The notes below the pieces were generated by a model. The model made no database searches. It saw nothing but the letters and a program-made list of their open reading frames with translations, and was not told the origin of the DNA. Both the position numbers and the translations under genes were made by a program. This document shows, piece after piece, positions 52,978 through 62,078 of a DNA stretch of 64,000 nt (its first letter is position 1; the number at the start of each line of letters is the position of its first letter). Source of the DNA: Pararoseomonas sp. SCSIO 73927 (GTDB lineage: Bacteria > Pseudomonadota > Alphaproteobacteria > Acetobacterales > Acetobacteraceae); contig NZ_CP146232.1 of NCBI RefSeq assembly GCF_037040815.1, positions 2,536,501 to 2,600,500 on the forward strand. The letters run 5' to 3'.

Positions 52978-52992
52978 AGGACAAAATGTCCT
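52978..52992. promoter_or_regulatory. palindrome AGGACA-AAA-TGTCCT between divergent genes
   Basis: Six-base arms with an AAA centre, in the 163-bp gap between the divergent genes at 52873 and 53037. It is well placed to act as a shared operator. No regulator is linked to it. Confidence 0.3.
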
Positions 52993-53036
52993 GGGATGCG
53001 CCCGACGGACGAGCATGACGGATCCGGGGGAGCGAT

Positions 53037-53705
53037 ATGATGTTCCCCATGCACCGCCCGCGGACGGGCCTAGCCCGCCTCCTCGCCGTCCTGCTGCTCC
53101 TGCATTGGGCCGGAGCCGTGCTGCCGCATGCCAGGGGCATGGCGCAGCTGGCCTCGGCACAGGCCGTCGAACTCTGCACCCACGAGGGCACGCGCCTGGT
53201 CCTCCTCGACGAGGACGGCGAGCCACTCAAGCCGGTGCAGGCGGACGACTGCTGCACCCTGTGCCAGGGACCGCTGGCGACCACGTCATCGGTAACACCC
53301 GGTCTGGCTCGGCCCGTCGGCTACATCCTGGTCACCGCCCTGTTCGGCACGGAGGGATTTCCGACCTCCCCGCCGCGCGCGCCGTGTCTCCGGGTTACGC
53401 CCGAACTGCGTGGCGCGAAGGCCACGCCCCTCGCGGGGTGGGCGCTGACCTCCCGCATGGAGGGCGGAGTGACCGTGCAGGGCGAGCACGGCACGGCGCA
53501 TGTCCCGCGCGAGGTGTCCTGGCAGAGCGGCAGTCTGCAGGATAACCAATGCCAGACGTTCGTGACCCTCGTCCGCACTCCGGCCGAGCCGGGTGCCCAT
53601 GTCATCGAGGATGACTACGGCGGCGAGTACCGCTTCGACATCGCCCCGGTATCTCGGCAGAGCTCTGGCTCGTCTGCGCTACCACCCTCCTCTATTTTGT
53701 CCTGA
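53037..53705 (+). CDS. DUF2946-like exported protein with aberrant C-terminal extension
   Basis: 222 residues from ATG 53037. The first ~110 residues look like a small exported metal-type protein: LLAVLLLLHWAGAVLPHARG, AVELCTHEGTRLVLL and DDCCTLCQGPL. From about 125 onward (RVTPELRGAKATPLAG onward) the sequence no longer resembles this class, and it ends in a Ser-rich tail overlapping another frame. The stop may have been lost. Start codon 53040 is also possible. Confidence 0.5.
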   Translation: MMFPMHRPRTGLARLLAVLLLLHWAGAVLPHARGMAQLASAQAVELCTHEGTRLVLLDEDGEPLKPVQADDCCTLCQGPLATTSSVTPGLARPVGYILVTALFGTEGFPTSPPRAPCLRVTPELRGAKATPLAGWALTSRMEGGVTVQGEHGTAHVPREVSWQSGSLQDNQCQTFVTLVRTPAEPGAHVIEDDYGGEYRFDIAPVSRQSSGSSALPPSSILS

Positions 53706-54151
53706 ACTCGTGGGCGGCCGCCTTCAAGTGGCTGTTCAAGCTGCCGGGCCTGTCGTTCGAGGGCTGGGATCCGTACGCTGTGCCGCTCGTGGCCGTACCT
53801 ATCGCTCTGGTCGGGATCGTCCTGCAATGCGTGATCGGGATGATCCACGCCCGGGCTTCCGGCGATAGGGCAATCAGGCGTCGTCTGCCCAAGCCGTTCG
53901 CCCTGAACGATCAAGACAGTGTCCTGCTTCACATCGTCCAGCTGACCGCGTTCCTGCTGATCCCCGTCGTCGGGACCATCGTGCTCTTCGTGAAGTTCCT
54001 TGCCGGAAGCTACTGCCGTCAGGCCAGTGATCCGTCCGTCTCCGGATGCGGGACCGGTGGCCACCAAGGGGTCGGCATCGACCTCTTCAGGACTTTAGAA
54101 GCCCGTAGCGCTCCTGCAGGGCGGCAAGGCACGTGTCCTTGGGGAGCATGA
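53642..54151 (+). pseudogene. membrane protein lacking an in-frame N-terminus
   Basis: In this frame a continuous protein-like sequence runs LWLVCATTLLYFVLNSWAAA, FKWLFKLPGLSFEGW, then the hydrophobic VPLVAVPIALVGIVLQCVIG and LTAFLLIPVVGTIVLFVKFL. The only start codon is GTG 53780, well inside the conserved-looking part, and a stop lies at 53612. A start in the neighbouring frame (ATG 53599) would require a frameshift near 53660. No family recognised. Either decayed or translated from GTG 53780 as a 123-residue protein. Confidence 0.45.
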
Positions 54152-54351
54152 TCCATCAGGAGCCAGCCCGGACCTCCTCTGGTGAGGTGGTCGGGACAGG
54201 CACGCAAGGGACCGGCGAAGTCCAGGTTCAGGAGAGCTGTCCAAACCAGCTCTCGACAGAGGCGGACGATCCCACCTAATCTGGTTTTCAGAAGAATGTG
54301 GCGGCGCGCGCACTCTGAGTGCCTGCCCACATCTGAGGTCCGGAGGAAGCC

Positions 54352-55332
54352 GTGCACAGGCGAGAGTTTCTGAATTCCACCGTGCTGTCCGGAGTAGTGG
54401 CTGGGCTATCCATGCCATCGGTCCGGGCCCAGGAACCCTGGCCCAACCGGCCGATCCGCATGATCGTGCCCTTCGCCCCGGGTGCCGCGACCGATTCCAT
54501 GGCGCGTCTCGGAGCCCAGAAGCTCGGCGAGAAGCTCGGTGTGTCGGTCGTGGTCGAGAACCGAACGGGCGGGAATGGCATTCCTGGCACCCAGGCGGTG
54601 CTCCAGGCACCGGCCGACGGCTACACCATCATGGGCACAGCCTCCACCCACGCGCTCATGCGGCAGGTGCTGCGGAACGTGCCCTTCGACCCGCAGGCCG
54701 ATTTCATCCCGCTGGCCCGGACCGCGCGCGGCCCGATGGTCCTGGTCACGAACCCAGGGCGCCGCGAGAAGACAGTCGCCGAGATCCTGGCCGCAGCACG
54801 CGCGAGGCCTGCGGCGTGGAGCTTCGCGACCTCCTCGTTCGGCTCGGCGGGGCACCTGGCGACCATCGACCTCTGCCGCAGGGCAGGAACGGACATCCAG
54901 ATCGTGCCCTATCGCGGCACCGCCCCGGCGCTGACCGACATCTCCGCGGGCAATGTCCAGCTGCTGTTCGATTCGGCGTTCGCCCTGCTGCCCCAGAGCC
55001 GCGCGAACCAGGTCCAGGGCGTCGCGATCGCCACGGCCGAACGGAGCCAGCTCGCTCCGGAGCTGCCCACGGTCGCAGAGGGAGGCCATCCCGGGTTCGA
55101 GTTCTACTCATGGTACGCGGTGATGGCGCCCAAGGGCACGCCGCCCGAGATCGCGGCCCGGATGAACGCCGCGCTGAACGAGGCGATGGGCGACGAGGCG
55201 ACGCGACAGCGGCTGAACAGCACCGGGCTCGAACCCCTGCGGGAGTCGATCGACGAGATCCGGCAGGCTGTCGCGGCCGAGGTCACGCGTGGTGCCGAGC
55301 TGCTGCGGGTGGCCAACTACCAGCCCGAATAG
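54352..55332 (+). CDS. TctC/Bug-family periplasmic binding protein
   Basis: 326 residues from GTG 54352 with GGAGGA upstream. Signal region FLNSTVLSGVVAGLSMPSVR then AQ. Motifs are RMIVPFAPGAATDSMARLGA, ENRTGGNGIPGTQAVLQAPA and IVPYRGTAPALTDISAGNVQ. It lies at the left end of the tetronate catabolic locus and probably binds its acid substrate. A GntR-type palindrome (55366-55374) lies just after its stop, before the next gene. Confidence 0.9.
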   Translation: MHRREFLNSTVLSGVVAGLSMPSVRAQEPWPNRPIRMIVPFAPGAATDSMARLGAQKLGEKLGVSVVVENRTGGNGIPGTQAVLQAPADGYTIMGTASTHALMRQVLRNVPFDPQADFIPLARTARGPMVLVTNPGRREKTVAEILAAARARPAAWSFATSSFGSAGHLATIDLCRRAGTDIQIVPYRGTAPALTDISAGNVQLLFDSAFALLPQSRANQVQGVAIATAERSQLAPELPTVAEGGHPGFEFYSWYAVMAPKGTPPEIAARMNAALNEAMGDEATRQRLNSTGLEPLRESIDEIRQAVAAEVTRGAELLRVANYQPE

Positions 55333-55365
55333 GGTGGATCGCTGGACAGCCTCCCACGCCAAGTC

Positions 55366-55374
55366 TTATGATAA
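55366..55374. promoter_or_regulatory. GntR-type palindrome, site A
   Basis: TTATGATAA, within AAGTCTTATGATAACC, 109 bp before the cupin gene. It matches sites B (57865-57873) and C (58701-58709), including the flanking AAGTC. Confidence 0.6.
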
Positions 55375-55482
55375 CCTCCCAAATCCAGCTGTGCTTCGGG
55401 CCGGGCTGGGAGCAGCCAGGCTGGCGTCGGGTCCATCCGTCACCCGCCCGACACCGCTTGGCAAACAGAGGAGCAACAAGCC

Positions 55483-55881
55483 ATGAGAGTCCTGCAGCGG
55501 GACGAGATCCCGCAGGAGCCTCTGCCCGGCCGGGTCCTGCAACGGGCGATCGGCAAGAACTCCGCCTCGGCCAGCGGCAAGATGACCGTGTCCTTCTGCC
55601 GCTACTCCCGGGAAAGCGGCCCGATGGAGCCGCACCACCACGCGGAGGAGACCGTCTACATCATCGACGCCAGGGACGGCTGGATCCGCAAGGGCCCGAG
55701 CAAGGACGACCTCAACGAGAAGGTACCGGTCCAGAAGGGCACCATCCTGCACTTCGACGAGCTGGAGTGGCACGTCTTCGAGTACGGCGAGGGCGGCTTC
55801 ATCGATGCCGCCTGCATCTACGGCCAGGTGGACAACATCCGGCCGGAGGACATCCAGGCCGAGAAGAGCGCGGCAGCCTGA
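55483..55881 (+). CDS. cupin-domain protein of the tetronate locus
   Basis: 132 residues from ATG 55483. The metal-binding cupin motif is MEPHHHAEETVYIIDARDGW (His-rich), and the second is LHFDELEWHVFEYGEGGF. No signal peptide. It is preceded by palindrome site A, so it is probably in the GntR regulon. It could be an isomerase or lyase on a pathway intermediate; the role is unknown. Confidence 0.75.
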   Translation: MRVLQRDEIPQEPLPGRVLQRAIGKNSASASGKMTVSFCRYSRESGPMEPHHHAEETVYIIDARDGWIRKGPSKDDLNEKVPVQKGTILHFDELEWHVFEYGEGGFIDAACIYGQVDNIRPEDIQAEKSAAA

Positions 55882-55917
55882 AGGAACCGGGGCGGCGCCC
55901 GGCCGCCCCGGAACCTG

Positions 55918-56550
55918 CTACCCGAAGGTCTCGAGCAGGTCGTCGACCTGGGAGGGCGTCAGCTGGCGGGCCTGCTGGCCGCGTAGCATGAGCGCCAGAC
56001 GCGCCGCCTCCTCCAGTTCCTCGGCAGCGTAGACCGCATCGTCCAGCGACTTGCCGCTGACCACCGGCCCATGGTTGGCCAGCAGGGCCGCGCGGCTGCC
56101 CCGCGCCGCCTCGGCGATGGCGGGCTCCATCGCGGCATCCCCGGGCCGGTAGTAGGGCACGACCGGCAGGCTGCGGCCGATCCGCATGACGAAGTAGGGC
56201 GTGAGCGGCGGGATGGGCGCCGCGTCGCCCGGCTCCGCGAGGCATGCGATGGCCGTCGCATGGGTGGAGTGGAGGTGGACCACCGCCCCGGCCTCGGGCC
56301 GCGCTTCCAGGAAGGCGCGGTGCATGAAAACCTCCTTGGACGGCTTGTCGCCGGAGACATGGCGGTAGTCCCGGTCCAGCTTGCTGATCCGGTCCGGCTC
56401 CAGCCTGCCCAGGCAGGAGTTGGTAGGCGTCATCAGGAACCCGCCGGGCAGGCGCACCGAGATGTTCCCGGCCGAGCCGACGGAGTAGCCGCGCCCGAAG
56501 AGCAGGCGGCCATGGGCGCAGATGGCCTCGCGCAGCGCGTTCTCGTTCAT
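55918..56550 (-). CDS. otnC: class II aldolase, 3-oxo-tetronate 4-phosphate decarboxylase type
   Basis: 210 residues. FGRGYSVGSAGNISVRLPGG, PSKEVFMHRAFLEARPE (catalytic Glu), VHLHSTHATAIACL (zinc His pair) and LLANHGPVVSG (third His) are the class II aldolase set. Next to OtnK it matches OtnC, which decarboxylates 3-oxo-tetronate 4-phosphate to dihydroxyacetone phosphate. Its start overlaps the otnK stop by 4 bp. Confidence 0.85.
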   Translation of the reverse strand: MNENALREAICAHGRLLFGRGYSVGSAGNISVRLPGGFLMTPTNSCLGRLEPDRISKLDRDYRHVSGDKPSKEVFMHRAFLEARPEAGAVVHLHSTHATAIACLAEPGDAAPIPPLTPYFVMRIGRSLPVVPYYRPGDAAMEPAIAEAARGSRAALLANHGPVVSGKSLDDAVYAAEELEEAARLALMLRGQQARQLTPSQVDDLLETFG

Positions 56551-57797
56551 GCTTCGAATGCCTTCAGGAAGAAGTCGCGGGTGCCGAAGTTGCCGGACTT
56601 CAGCGCCAGCCTCAGCCCCACCTCCTCGGCGTAGGTCCAGGGAACGCCGGGATCGATCTCGGCACCGATGCGGAGCTGCTGCACCCCGAGCCGGGAGACC
56701 ACTGACCCGGAGGTCTCGCCGCCCGCCACCACCAGGCGTCTCACACCGCGCTCGACCAGGGCCGCGGCAACCTCGGACAGCACGGTCTCGACCAGCGCAC
56801 CGGCCGCATCGCGCCCGATCCGTGCCTGGAGGGCGGTCACGCGCTCAGGGGTGGACGAGGCGGCGATCAGGATCGGCGCGTTGCCGAGCTTGTCCCTAGC
56901 CCAGGCCAGCGCCTGGGCTGTCAGAGCAGACGCGTCCGGGGTTTCCAGCGGATCCAGTTCCAGCGTCGGCATCCGGTCGCGCGCGAAACCGATCTGGCCG
57001 AGGGTCGCGCGCGAACAGGAACCGGCCAGCACTGCGGCATGGCCACCCACCTCGGGCAGGGCCGCGGCATCCGAACGCTCGGGCAGAAGTCCTGCCGCCC
57101 GGAAGTTGGCAGGTAGGCCGAGCGCGACGCCGGAGCCTCCCGTGATCAAGGGGTGAGCGGCCGCAGCCTCGCCGATGTTCATCAGATGTCTGTCGACGAT
57201 GGCATCCACGATCGCGTAGCGCCGCCCGCTCTCCTTCAGTCCGGTCATGGCGCGCCGGATCGCGGCAGGTCCCTCGTCCACCACGGCGAACGGCACCAGC
57301 CCGACCGTGCCATCGGTCTGCTCTTCCAGGACTCGCAGCAGGTTCGGGACGCGCATCGGCGTCAGTGGATGGTTCTCCATCCCGCTCTCGCTCAGCAGCG
57401 CTGAACCGACGAAGAGGTGACCTTGGAAGACCGTGCGGCCATTCGTGGGAAAGGCCGGGCAGGCGAGCGCGAAGCCGGTGTCCAGGCGCCGCACCAGCGC
57501 GTCCGCCACGGGGCCGATGTTGCCCTCCGGCGTCGAGTCGAAGGTCGAGCAGTACTTGAAGAAGATCTGGCGGCACCCGGCGGCCAGCAGCGCCTCGCAG
57601 GCGGCCAGGCTGTCGGCGACAGCCTCCGCGACAGGCGCCGTCCGGGACTTCAGGGCGACGATGACGGCGTCGGCTTCCGGAAGGGTGCCCTGGGGAACGC
57701 CGATCACCTGCACGGCCGTCATGCCGCCCTTCACGAGGGTGTTGGCGAGGTCCGTCGCGCCGGTGAAGTCGTCGGCGATGCATCCCAGCAATGGCAC
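56547..57797 (-). CDS. otnK: four-carbon acid sugar kinase
   Basis: 416 residues. The N-terminal DUF1537 signature is LGCIADDFTGATDLANTLVK. CSTFDSTPEGNIG and PAFPTNGRTVFQGHLFVG are substrate-binding loops, and VVAGGETSGSVVSRLG near the C-terminus is the nucleotide-binding motif. It phosphorylates 3-oxo-tetronate at O4. It is coupled to otnC (ATGA). Palindrome site B lies 68 bp upstream of its start, so it is probably under the GntR protein encoded just before it. Confidence 0.88.
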   Translation of the reverse strand: MPLLGCIADDFTGATDLANTLVKGGMTAVQVIGVPQGTLPEADAVIVALKSRTAPVAEAVADSLAACEALLAAGCRQIFFKYCSTFDSTPEGNIGPVADALVRRLDTGFALACPAFPTNGRTVFQGHLFVGSALLSESGMENHPLTPMRVPNLLRVLEEQTDGTVGLVPFAVVDEGPAAIRRAMTGLKESGRRYAIVDAIVDRHLMNIGEAAAAHPLITGGSGVALGLPANFRAAGLLPERSDAAALPEVGGHAAVLAGSCSRATLGQIGFARDRMPTLELDPLETPDASALTAQALAWARDKLGNAPILIAASSTPERVTALQARIGRDAAGALVETVLSEVAAALVERGVRRLVVAGGETSGSVVSRLGVQQLRIGAEIDPGVPWTYAEEVGLRLALKSGNFGTRDFFLKAFEA

Positions 57798-57864
57798 AGA
57801 AGCGCTCCTTGACCACCGGGTGGTAGGGCAGGGAGGTGACCGCCCTCCCGTCCAGCTCCAAGTC

Positions 57865-57873
57865 TTCTGATAA
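57865..57873. promoter_or_regulatory. GntR-type palindrome, site B
   Basis: TTCTGATAA within AAGTCTTCTGATAAGC, between the GntR gene and otnK on the minus strand. One mismatch to sites A and C. Confidence 0.55.
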
Positions 57874-57911
57874 GCACAGGAGTGTGGGGAGCGAAAGGCT
57901 CCGTGGCAGGG

Positions 57912-58601
57912 CTATTTCGTGGCGCAGCGGCCCAGGCAGGCATCCATGTGCGCCTCCGCCGCTTCGCGGGCCGCATCGGGGTCGCCCTCACGGATGGCCT
58001 TGAGGATCGCCGCATGCTCGGCCAGGACCTGCTCCGCCTCCCACTTGCTGCCCTCCGGGCGCGACAGCAGGACGCTGTCCCGGATGTGGTGCCCAAGGAA
58101 TGCAAAGAACTTTACGAAGAGCTCGTTGTTGGTGGCCAGGGCGATCCCGCGGTGGAACTGGAGGTCCTCCTCGACCCCGTTGCCTCCTGCCGAGATGGCT
58201 GCCTCCATCGCCTGGTGGGCCCGCCGCAGTTCGGCCACCTGGCCACGCGTGCCACGCACCGCAGCAAGCCCCGCTGCCGAAATTTCCGCGCCCATCCGCA
58301 GCTCGAAGATCTTGCGCGCGGAATCCGGTCCCGCGCTCAGGAGAGGCTGGATCCTGAAGGGCTGGTTGGCGTTCGGCGCTGCCACGAAGGCACCCGCGCC
58401 CTGGCGCGTCTCGATCAGGCCCTCGGCCCGCAGGCTCGAGATGGCCTCCCGGATCACGGCGAGGCTGACCCCATACTGCTCGGCGAGCTGCTGGCCCGTG
58501 GGCAGCCTGGTGCCGGGGGCGAGCCGTCCCTCGGTGATGCTGCGCGTCAGGGCGCCGACCACATGATCGGTGAGGCTGGGCCTCGCGATGGTTTCAGCCA
58601 T
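57912..58601 (-). CDS. GntR/FCD-family regulator of the tetronate locus
   Basis: 229 residues. The winged HTH is TRLPTGQQLAEQYGVSLAVI, then REAISSLRAEGLIETRQGAG. The FCD ligand domain has FELRMGAEISAAGLAAVRGT, FHRGIALATNN and AEHAAILKAIREGDPDAARE, then AAEAHM with metal-binding His. It probably represses the locus at TTATGATAA sites until an acid-sugar ligand binds. It is divergent from the aldolase gene, with site C in the gap. Confidence 0.88.
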   Translation of the reverse strand: MAETIARPSLTDHVVGALTRSITEGRLAPGTRLPTGQQLAEQYGVSLAVIREAISSLRAEGLIETRQGAGAFVAAPNANQPFRIQPLLSAGPDSARKIFELRMGAEISAAGLAAVRGTRGQVAELRRAHQAMEAAISAGGNGVEEDLQFHRGIALATNNELFVKFFAFLGHHIRDSVLLSRPEGSKWEAEQVLAEHAAILKAIREGDPDAAREAAEAHMDACLGRCATK

Positions 58602-58700
58602 TCAGATTACGGCTCCCCCAACGTCGGAAATCTGCCGAGAGCCTAGCACAGGTGCCGTAAGGACGTCCCGCCCGGCCCCGGATTGTCATCGAGAGAAGTC

Positions 58701-58709
58701 TTATGATAA
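58701..58709. promoter_or_regulatory. GntR-type palindrome, site C
   Basis: TTATGATAA within AAGTCTTATGATAACC, 28 bp before the aldolase start and in the gap shared with the divergent GntR gene. Identical to site A over 15 bases. Confidence 0.6.
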
Positions 58710-58736
58710 CCATATCCGGAGCGGGAGGTGATGTTC

Positions 58737-59528
58737 ATGCGAGGAACTCGGCTGCGTCGGATGCTGCGCGCGTCGGAACGCGCCCTGAATGGCTGGTCGG
58801 CGATCCCGAGCCCGTTCCTCGCCGAGGCCATGGCCCACCAGGGCTTCGACGCCATCACCCTGGACATGCAGCACGGGCTGATCTCCTACGACAGCGCCCT
58901 CGGAATGCTGCAGGCCATCTCCACCACCGACGTCACCCCGCTGGTGCGGACCGCGTCGCTGGATCCTGCCGCCATCATGAAGGTGCTCGATGCCGGTGCG
59001 ATGGGGATCATCTGCCCGCTGATCGACAACGCCGCGCAGGCCGCGGCCCTCGTCTCGGCCTGCCGCTACCCGCCGGTCGGGGGGCGCTCATTCGGTCCTA
59101 CCCGCGCCCAGCTCTACGCCGGGTCGGGGTACATGGCCGAGGCCAACGACACCGTCCTGGTCTTCGCCATGATCGAGACGGCGGATGGGCTGCGGAACCT
59201 GGACGAGATCCTCGCGGTCCCCGGCCTGGACGGCGTCTACATCGGCCCGTCCGACCTCAGCTTCACCCACGGGCACGACCCGGTGACCGGTCCCGAGCAC
59301 CCGGAGATGCTGACACGGATCGATGCGATCCGCGACGCCGCGCACCGGCACGGGAAGTATGCCGCGATGCACAGCTCCGCCATCGATTACTGCGTGCAGA
59401 TGTGGGGGCGCGGCTTCGACATAGTCACTGCGCCGAACGACAACCGCCTGTTCGGCTTCGGGGCCGGGCTGCTGATGCAGGCCATGGGCCGCAAGCAGCG
59501 CGCCCCGCAGCCCGCAGCCGGTTACTAG
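58737..59528 (+). CDS. HpcH/HpaI-family aldolase
   Basis: 263 residues from ATG 58737, chosen for spacing to GGGAGG (58723-58728); GTG 58728 and ATG 58731 are in frame. FDAITLDMQHGLISYDSALG, AGAMGIICPLIDNAAQAAAL, RAQLYAGSGYM and VFAMIETADGL then GVYIGPSDLSFTHG cover the metal (Glu/Asp) and Arg sites of the family. These enzymes cleave 2-keto-3-deoxy acids to pyruvate and an aldehyde. It starts a unit with the FAD oxidase, Bug and isomerase genes. Confidence 0.86.
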   Translation: MRGTRLRRMLRASERALNGWSAIPSPFLAEAMAHQGFDAITLDMQHGLISYDSALGMLQAISTTDVTPLVRTASLDPAAIMKVLDAGAMGIICPLIDNAAQAAALVSACRYPPVGGRSFGPTRAQLYAGSGYMAEANDTVLVFAMIETADGLRNLDEILAVPGLDGVYIGPSDLSFTHGHDPVTGPEHPEMLTRIDAIRDAAHRHGKYAAMHSSAIDYCVQMWGRGFDIVTAPNDNRLFGFGAGLLMQAMGRKQRAPQPAAGY

Positions 59529-59530
59529 CC

Positions 59531-60979
59531 GTGCCTGACATCGCGCCGCAGCCCGGCGTCGTCGAGGCGCTCGGCCAGATCGTCGGCGCGCGCTACGTCA
59601 TCGGTCCGGGCCATGACCAGGAACCCTACACCACGGACTGGCGCGGCCGCTACCACGGGCGGGCCGAGGCCGTGGTGAAGCCTGCCGACGCCGAGGAGGT
59701 CGCGGCCGTGGTCCGCTTCTGTGCGGAGAACGGCATTGCCGTGGTCCCGCAGGGCGGCAACACCGGCATGTGCGGCGCGGCCACGCCGTCGCCCTCCGGG
59801 CGATCCGTTGTGCTGCGCCTGGACCGGCTCAACCGCATCCGCTGGACGAGCCGCCTGGGCGACGCCATAGCGGTCGATGCGGGCTGCATCCTGGCCGACG
59901 TCCAGAGGGCGGCCGAGGCGGTCGACCGCCTCTTTCCCCTCAGCCTGGGAGCGGAGGGGAGCTGCCAGGTGGGCGGCAACCTGTCCACCAACGCCGGGGG
60001 CACCGCCGTGCTCCGCTACGGCACCATGCGGGAGCTCTGCCTGGGCCTGGAGGTCGTCCTTCCCGACGGGCGCCTCCTCGACCTCATGACGGCGCTGCGC
60101 AAGGACAGCACGGGCTACGACGTCAAGGGGATGTTCGTCGGCGCCGAGGGCACCCTCGGCATCATCACCGGCGCCGTTCTCAAGCTCTTCCCGCGCCCGC
60201 GCGCCTCGGCGGTCGCCATGGCCATGGCGGAGGAGCCGGAGCAGGTGCTGGACCTGCTCGCCCTCGCGCGGACCCGGCTCGGCGACCGCCTCTCCTCCTT
60301 CGAGGTGATGTCGAGGCGCCAGGTCGAGGTGATCGCGCAGCACATGCCGGACGTCGTCATCCCCTTCGGGCTGGAGAGCGGCTGGTACGCGCTGGTGGAG
60401 ATCTCCGACACCCTCGCCGGGGACGCCCTGCCGCCGATGCTGGAAGCCGTGCTCGGCGAGGCGCTGGAGGCTGGTCTCGTCGGAGATGCCATCGTGGCCA
60501 GCAGCGAGGCGCAGGCGGCGGGCCTCTGGCGCATCCGGCACAGCGTGTCGGAGAGCAGCAAGGCCCATGGCTACGTGGTCTCCCACGACAGCGTCGTGCC
60601 GCTGGAGAAGCAGGCCGAGTTCATCCGGGCCGTGGAGGCAGCGATCATCGCCGCCGAGCCCTCCGCCACCGTGGTGATGCATGGCCATGTCGGGGACGGG
60701 AACATCCATGTCCTCGGCATCCTCGACCCAGCGCGTTTCGCCTCGGCGGAGGCTCTGCGGGCGAGAGCGGCGGAGATCAGCCTGGCCGTGGACGGTGTGC
60801 TTGCTCCGCTTGGCGGTGCCATCAGCGCCGAACATGGCATCGGTGTCTCCAACCGCGAGAGGCTTCGCCGCGTCGCGAACCCGATCGAGCTGGAGCTGAT
60901 GCGGCACTTCAAGGCCGTCCTGGACCCACAAGGGCTGATGAACCCCGGGAAGGTCCTGCCGGACGCCCTGCCAGCCTGA
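59531..60979 (+). CDS. FAD-linked 2-hydroxy-acid dehydrogenase (GlcD/D-2-HGDH type)
   Basis: 482 residues from GTG 59531, 2 bp after the aldolase stop. The FAD-binding PCMH domain has VVPQGGNTGMCGAATPSPSG, SLGAEGSCQVGGNLSTNAGG and GMFVGAEGTLGIITGAVLKL. The C-terminal domain has VVMHGHVGDGNIHVLGI (metal His) and GAISAEHGIGVSNR. It oxidises a 2-hydroxy acid to the 2-oxo acid. No LtnD-type dehydrogenase is here, so this enzyme may do the first tetronate oxidation (inference). Confidence 0.88.
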   Translation: MPDIAPQPGVVEALGQIVGARYVIGPGHDQEPYTTDWRGRYHGRAEAVVKPADAEEVAAVVRFCAENGIAVVPQGGNTGMCGAATPSPSGRSVVLRLDRLNRIRWTSRLGDAIAVDAGCILADVQRAAEAVDRLFPLSLGAEGSCQVGGNLSTNAGGTAVLRYGTMRELCLGLEVVLPDGRLLDLMTALRKDSTGYDVKGMFVGAEGTLGIITGAVLKLFPRPRASAVAMAMAEEPEQVLDLLALARTRLGDRLSSFEVMSRRQVEVIAQHMPDVVIPFGLESGWYALVEISDTLAGDALPPMLEAVLGEALEAGLVGDAIVASSEAQAAGLWRIRHSVSESSKAHGYVVSHDSVVPLEKQAEFIRAVEAAIIAAEPSATVVMHGHVGDGNIHVLGILDPARFASAEALRARAAEISLAVDGVLAPLGGAISAEHGIGVSNRERLRRVANPIELELMRHFKAVLDPQGLMNPGKVLPDALPA

Positions 60980-61029
60980 ACATGTGCCCGGGCTTAACGG
61001 GCCGTATCAAAGGGAAGGAAGACAAGAAG

Positions 61030-62001
61030 ATGATGTTCTCTCGCCGTGGCCTCGCGGCCGCTGCCCTGGGGCTTGCCGCCACCCCGGCCTTCGCCCAGGC
61101 ATCCTATCCGAACGGTCCCGTCCGCATCGTTATCCCGTTCTCGCCGGGCGGATCGGCCGACGTCTTCGGTCGCCTGATCGCCGAGCACCTGGGCAAGACC
61201 TTCGGCAAGCCCTTCGTCTGCGAGAACGTGGGCGGCGCTGGCAGCACGCTCGGCATCGGCCAGGCGGCCCGCGCCAACCCGGACGGCCAGACCATCGGCT
61301 TCGGCTCCATCTCCGGCCTGTCCATCATCCCCGCCTTCGGGAACATCCAGATCACCTACAAGGTCGAGGACCTGGTGCTGCTCGGCCAGGTCACGGCCAT
61401 CCCCAACGTGCTGGCGGTGAACCCGAACACGATCAGGGCCCGCAGCGTGCCGGACCTCATCACCTACCTGAAGGCCAACCCGGGCAAGGTGACCTACGGC
61501 ACGCCCGGCGTCGGCACGAGCCAGCACCTCGCGGCCGAGCTCTTCCAGGCGATGACCGGCACCTCCATGGTGCACGTCCCCTATCGCGGCTCGGGCCAGA
61601 TGGTGGTGGACCTGCTGAGCGGCGCCGTGGACCTGTCCTTCGACAACATCCCGCTGCTCATCCCCTATGTCGCGGACAAGAAGCTCGTCCTGCTCGGCAG
61701 CGCCACGAAGGAGCGCCCGGCGTTCGACAGGAACCTGCCCGCCATCGCCGAGTTCCTGCCGGGTTTCGAGGCGGTCGCCTGGCACGGCTTCTTCCTGCCC
61801 AAGGGCACCCCGCCGGAGATCGCGAACCGCCTTTCGGCCACCATCATCGACTTCATGAAGCAGCCGAGCACCATCGCCCGCTTCGAGGAGCTAGGCGCGA
61901 CGGCCGTGAGCACCAGCCCGGCCGAGTTCACCGAGTTCGTTCGCCACGAGACCGCCCGCTGGGGCAGGCTCATCGAGGAGCGGAAGATCCAGCCGAACTG
62001 A
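61030..62001 (+). CDS. TctC/Bug-family periplasmic binding protein
   Basis: 323 residues from ATG 61030 (ATG 61033 also possible) with a purine-rich site upstream. The signal peptide is FSRRGLAAAALGLAATPAFA, then QA. Motifs are RIVIPFSPGGSADVFGRLIA, ENVGGAGSTLGIGQAARANP and HVPYRGSGQMVVDLLSGAVD. It lies 50 bp after the dehydrogenase in the same unit and probably binds the acid sugar for uptake. No tctAB in view. Confidence 0.9.
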   Translation: MMFSRRGLAAAALGLAATPAFAQASYPNGPVRIVIPFSPGGSADVFGRLIAEHLGKTFGKPFVCENVGGAGSTLGIGQAARANPDGQTIGFGSISGLSIIPAFGNIQITYKVEDLVLLGQVTAIPNVLAVNPNTIRARSVPDLITYLKANPGKVTYGTPGVGTSQHLAAELFQAMTGTSMVHVPYRGSGQMVVDLLSGAVDLSFDNIPLLIPYVADKKLVLLGSATKERPAFDRNLPAIAEFLPGFEAVAWHGFFLPKGTPPEIANRLSATIIDFMKQPSTIARFEELGATAVSTSPAEFTEFVRHETARWGRLIEERKIQPN

Positions 62002-62078
62002 TCGTCACGGACGGGGGATCAGGGATCAAGACCCCCGCCCACCGTGCCAGGCGTCACCAGAACTGCCCAGGAGCCTTC

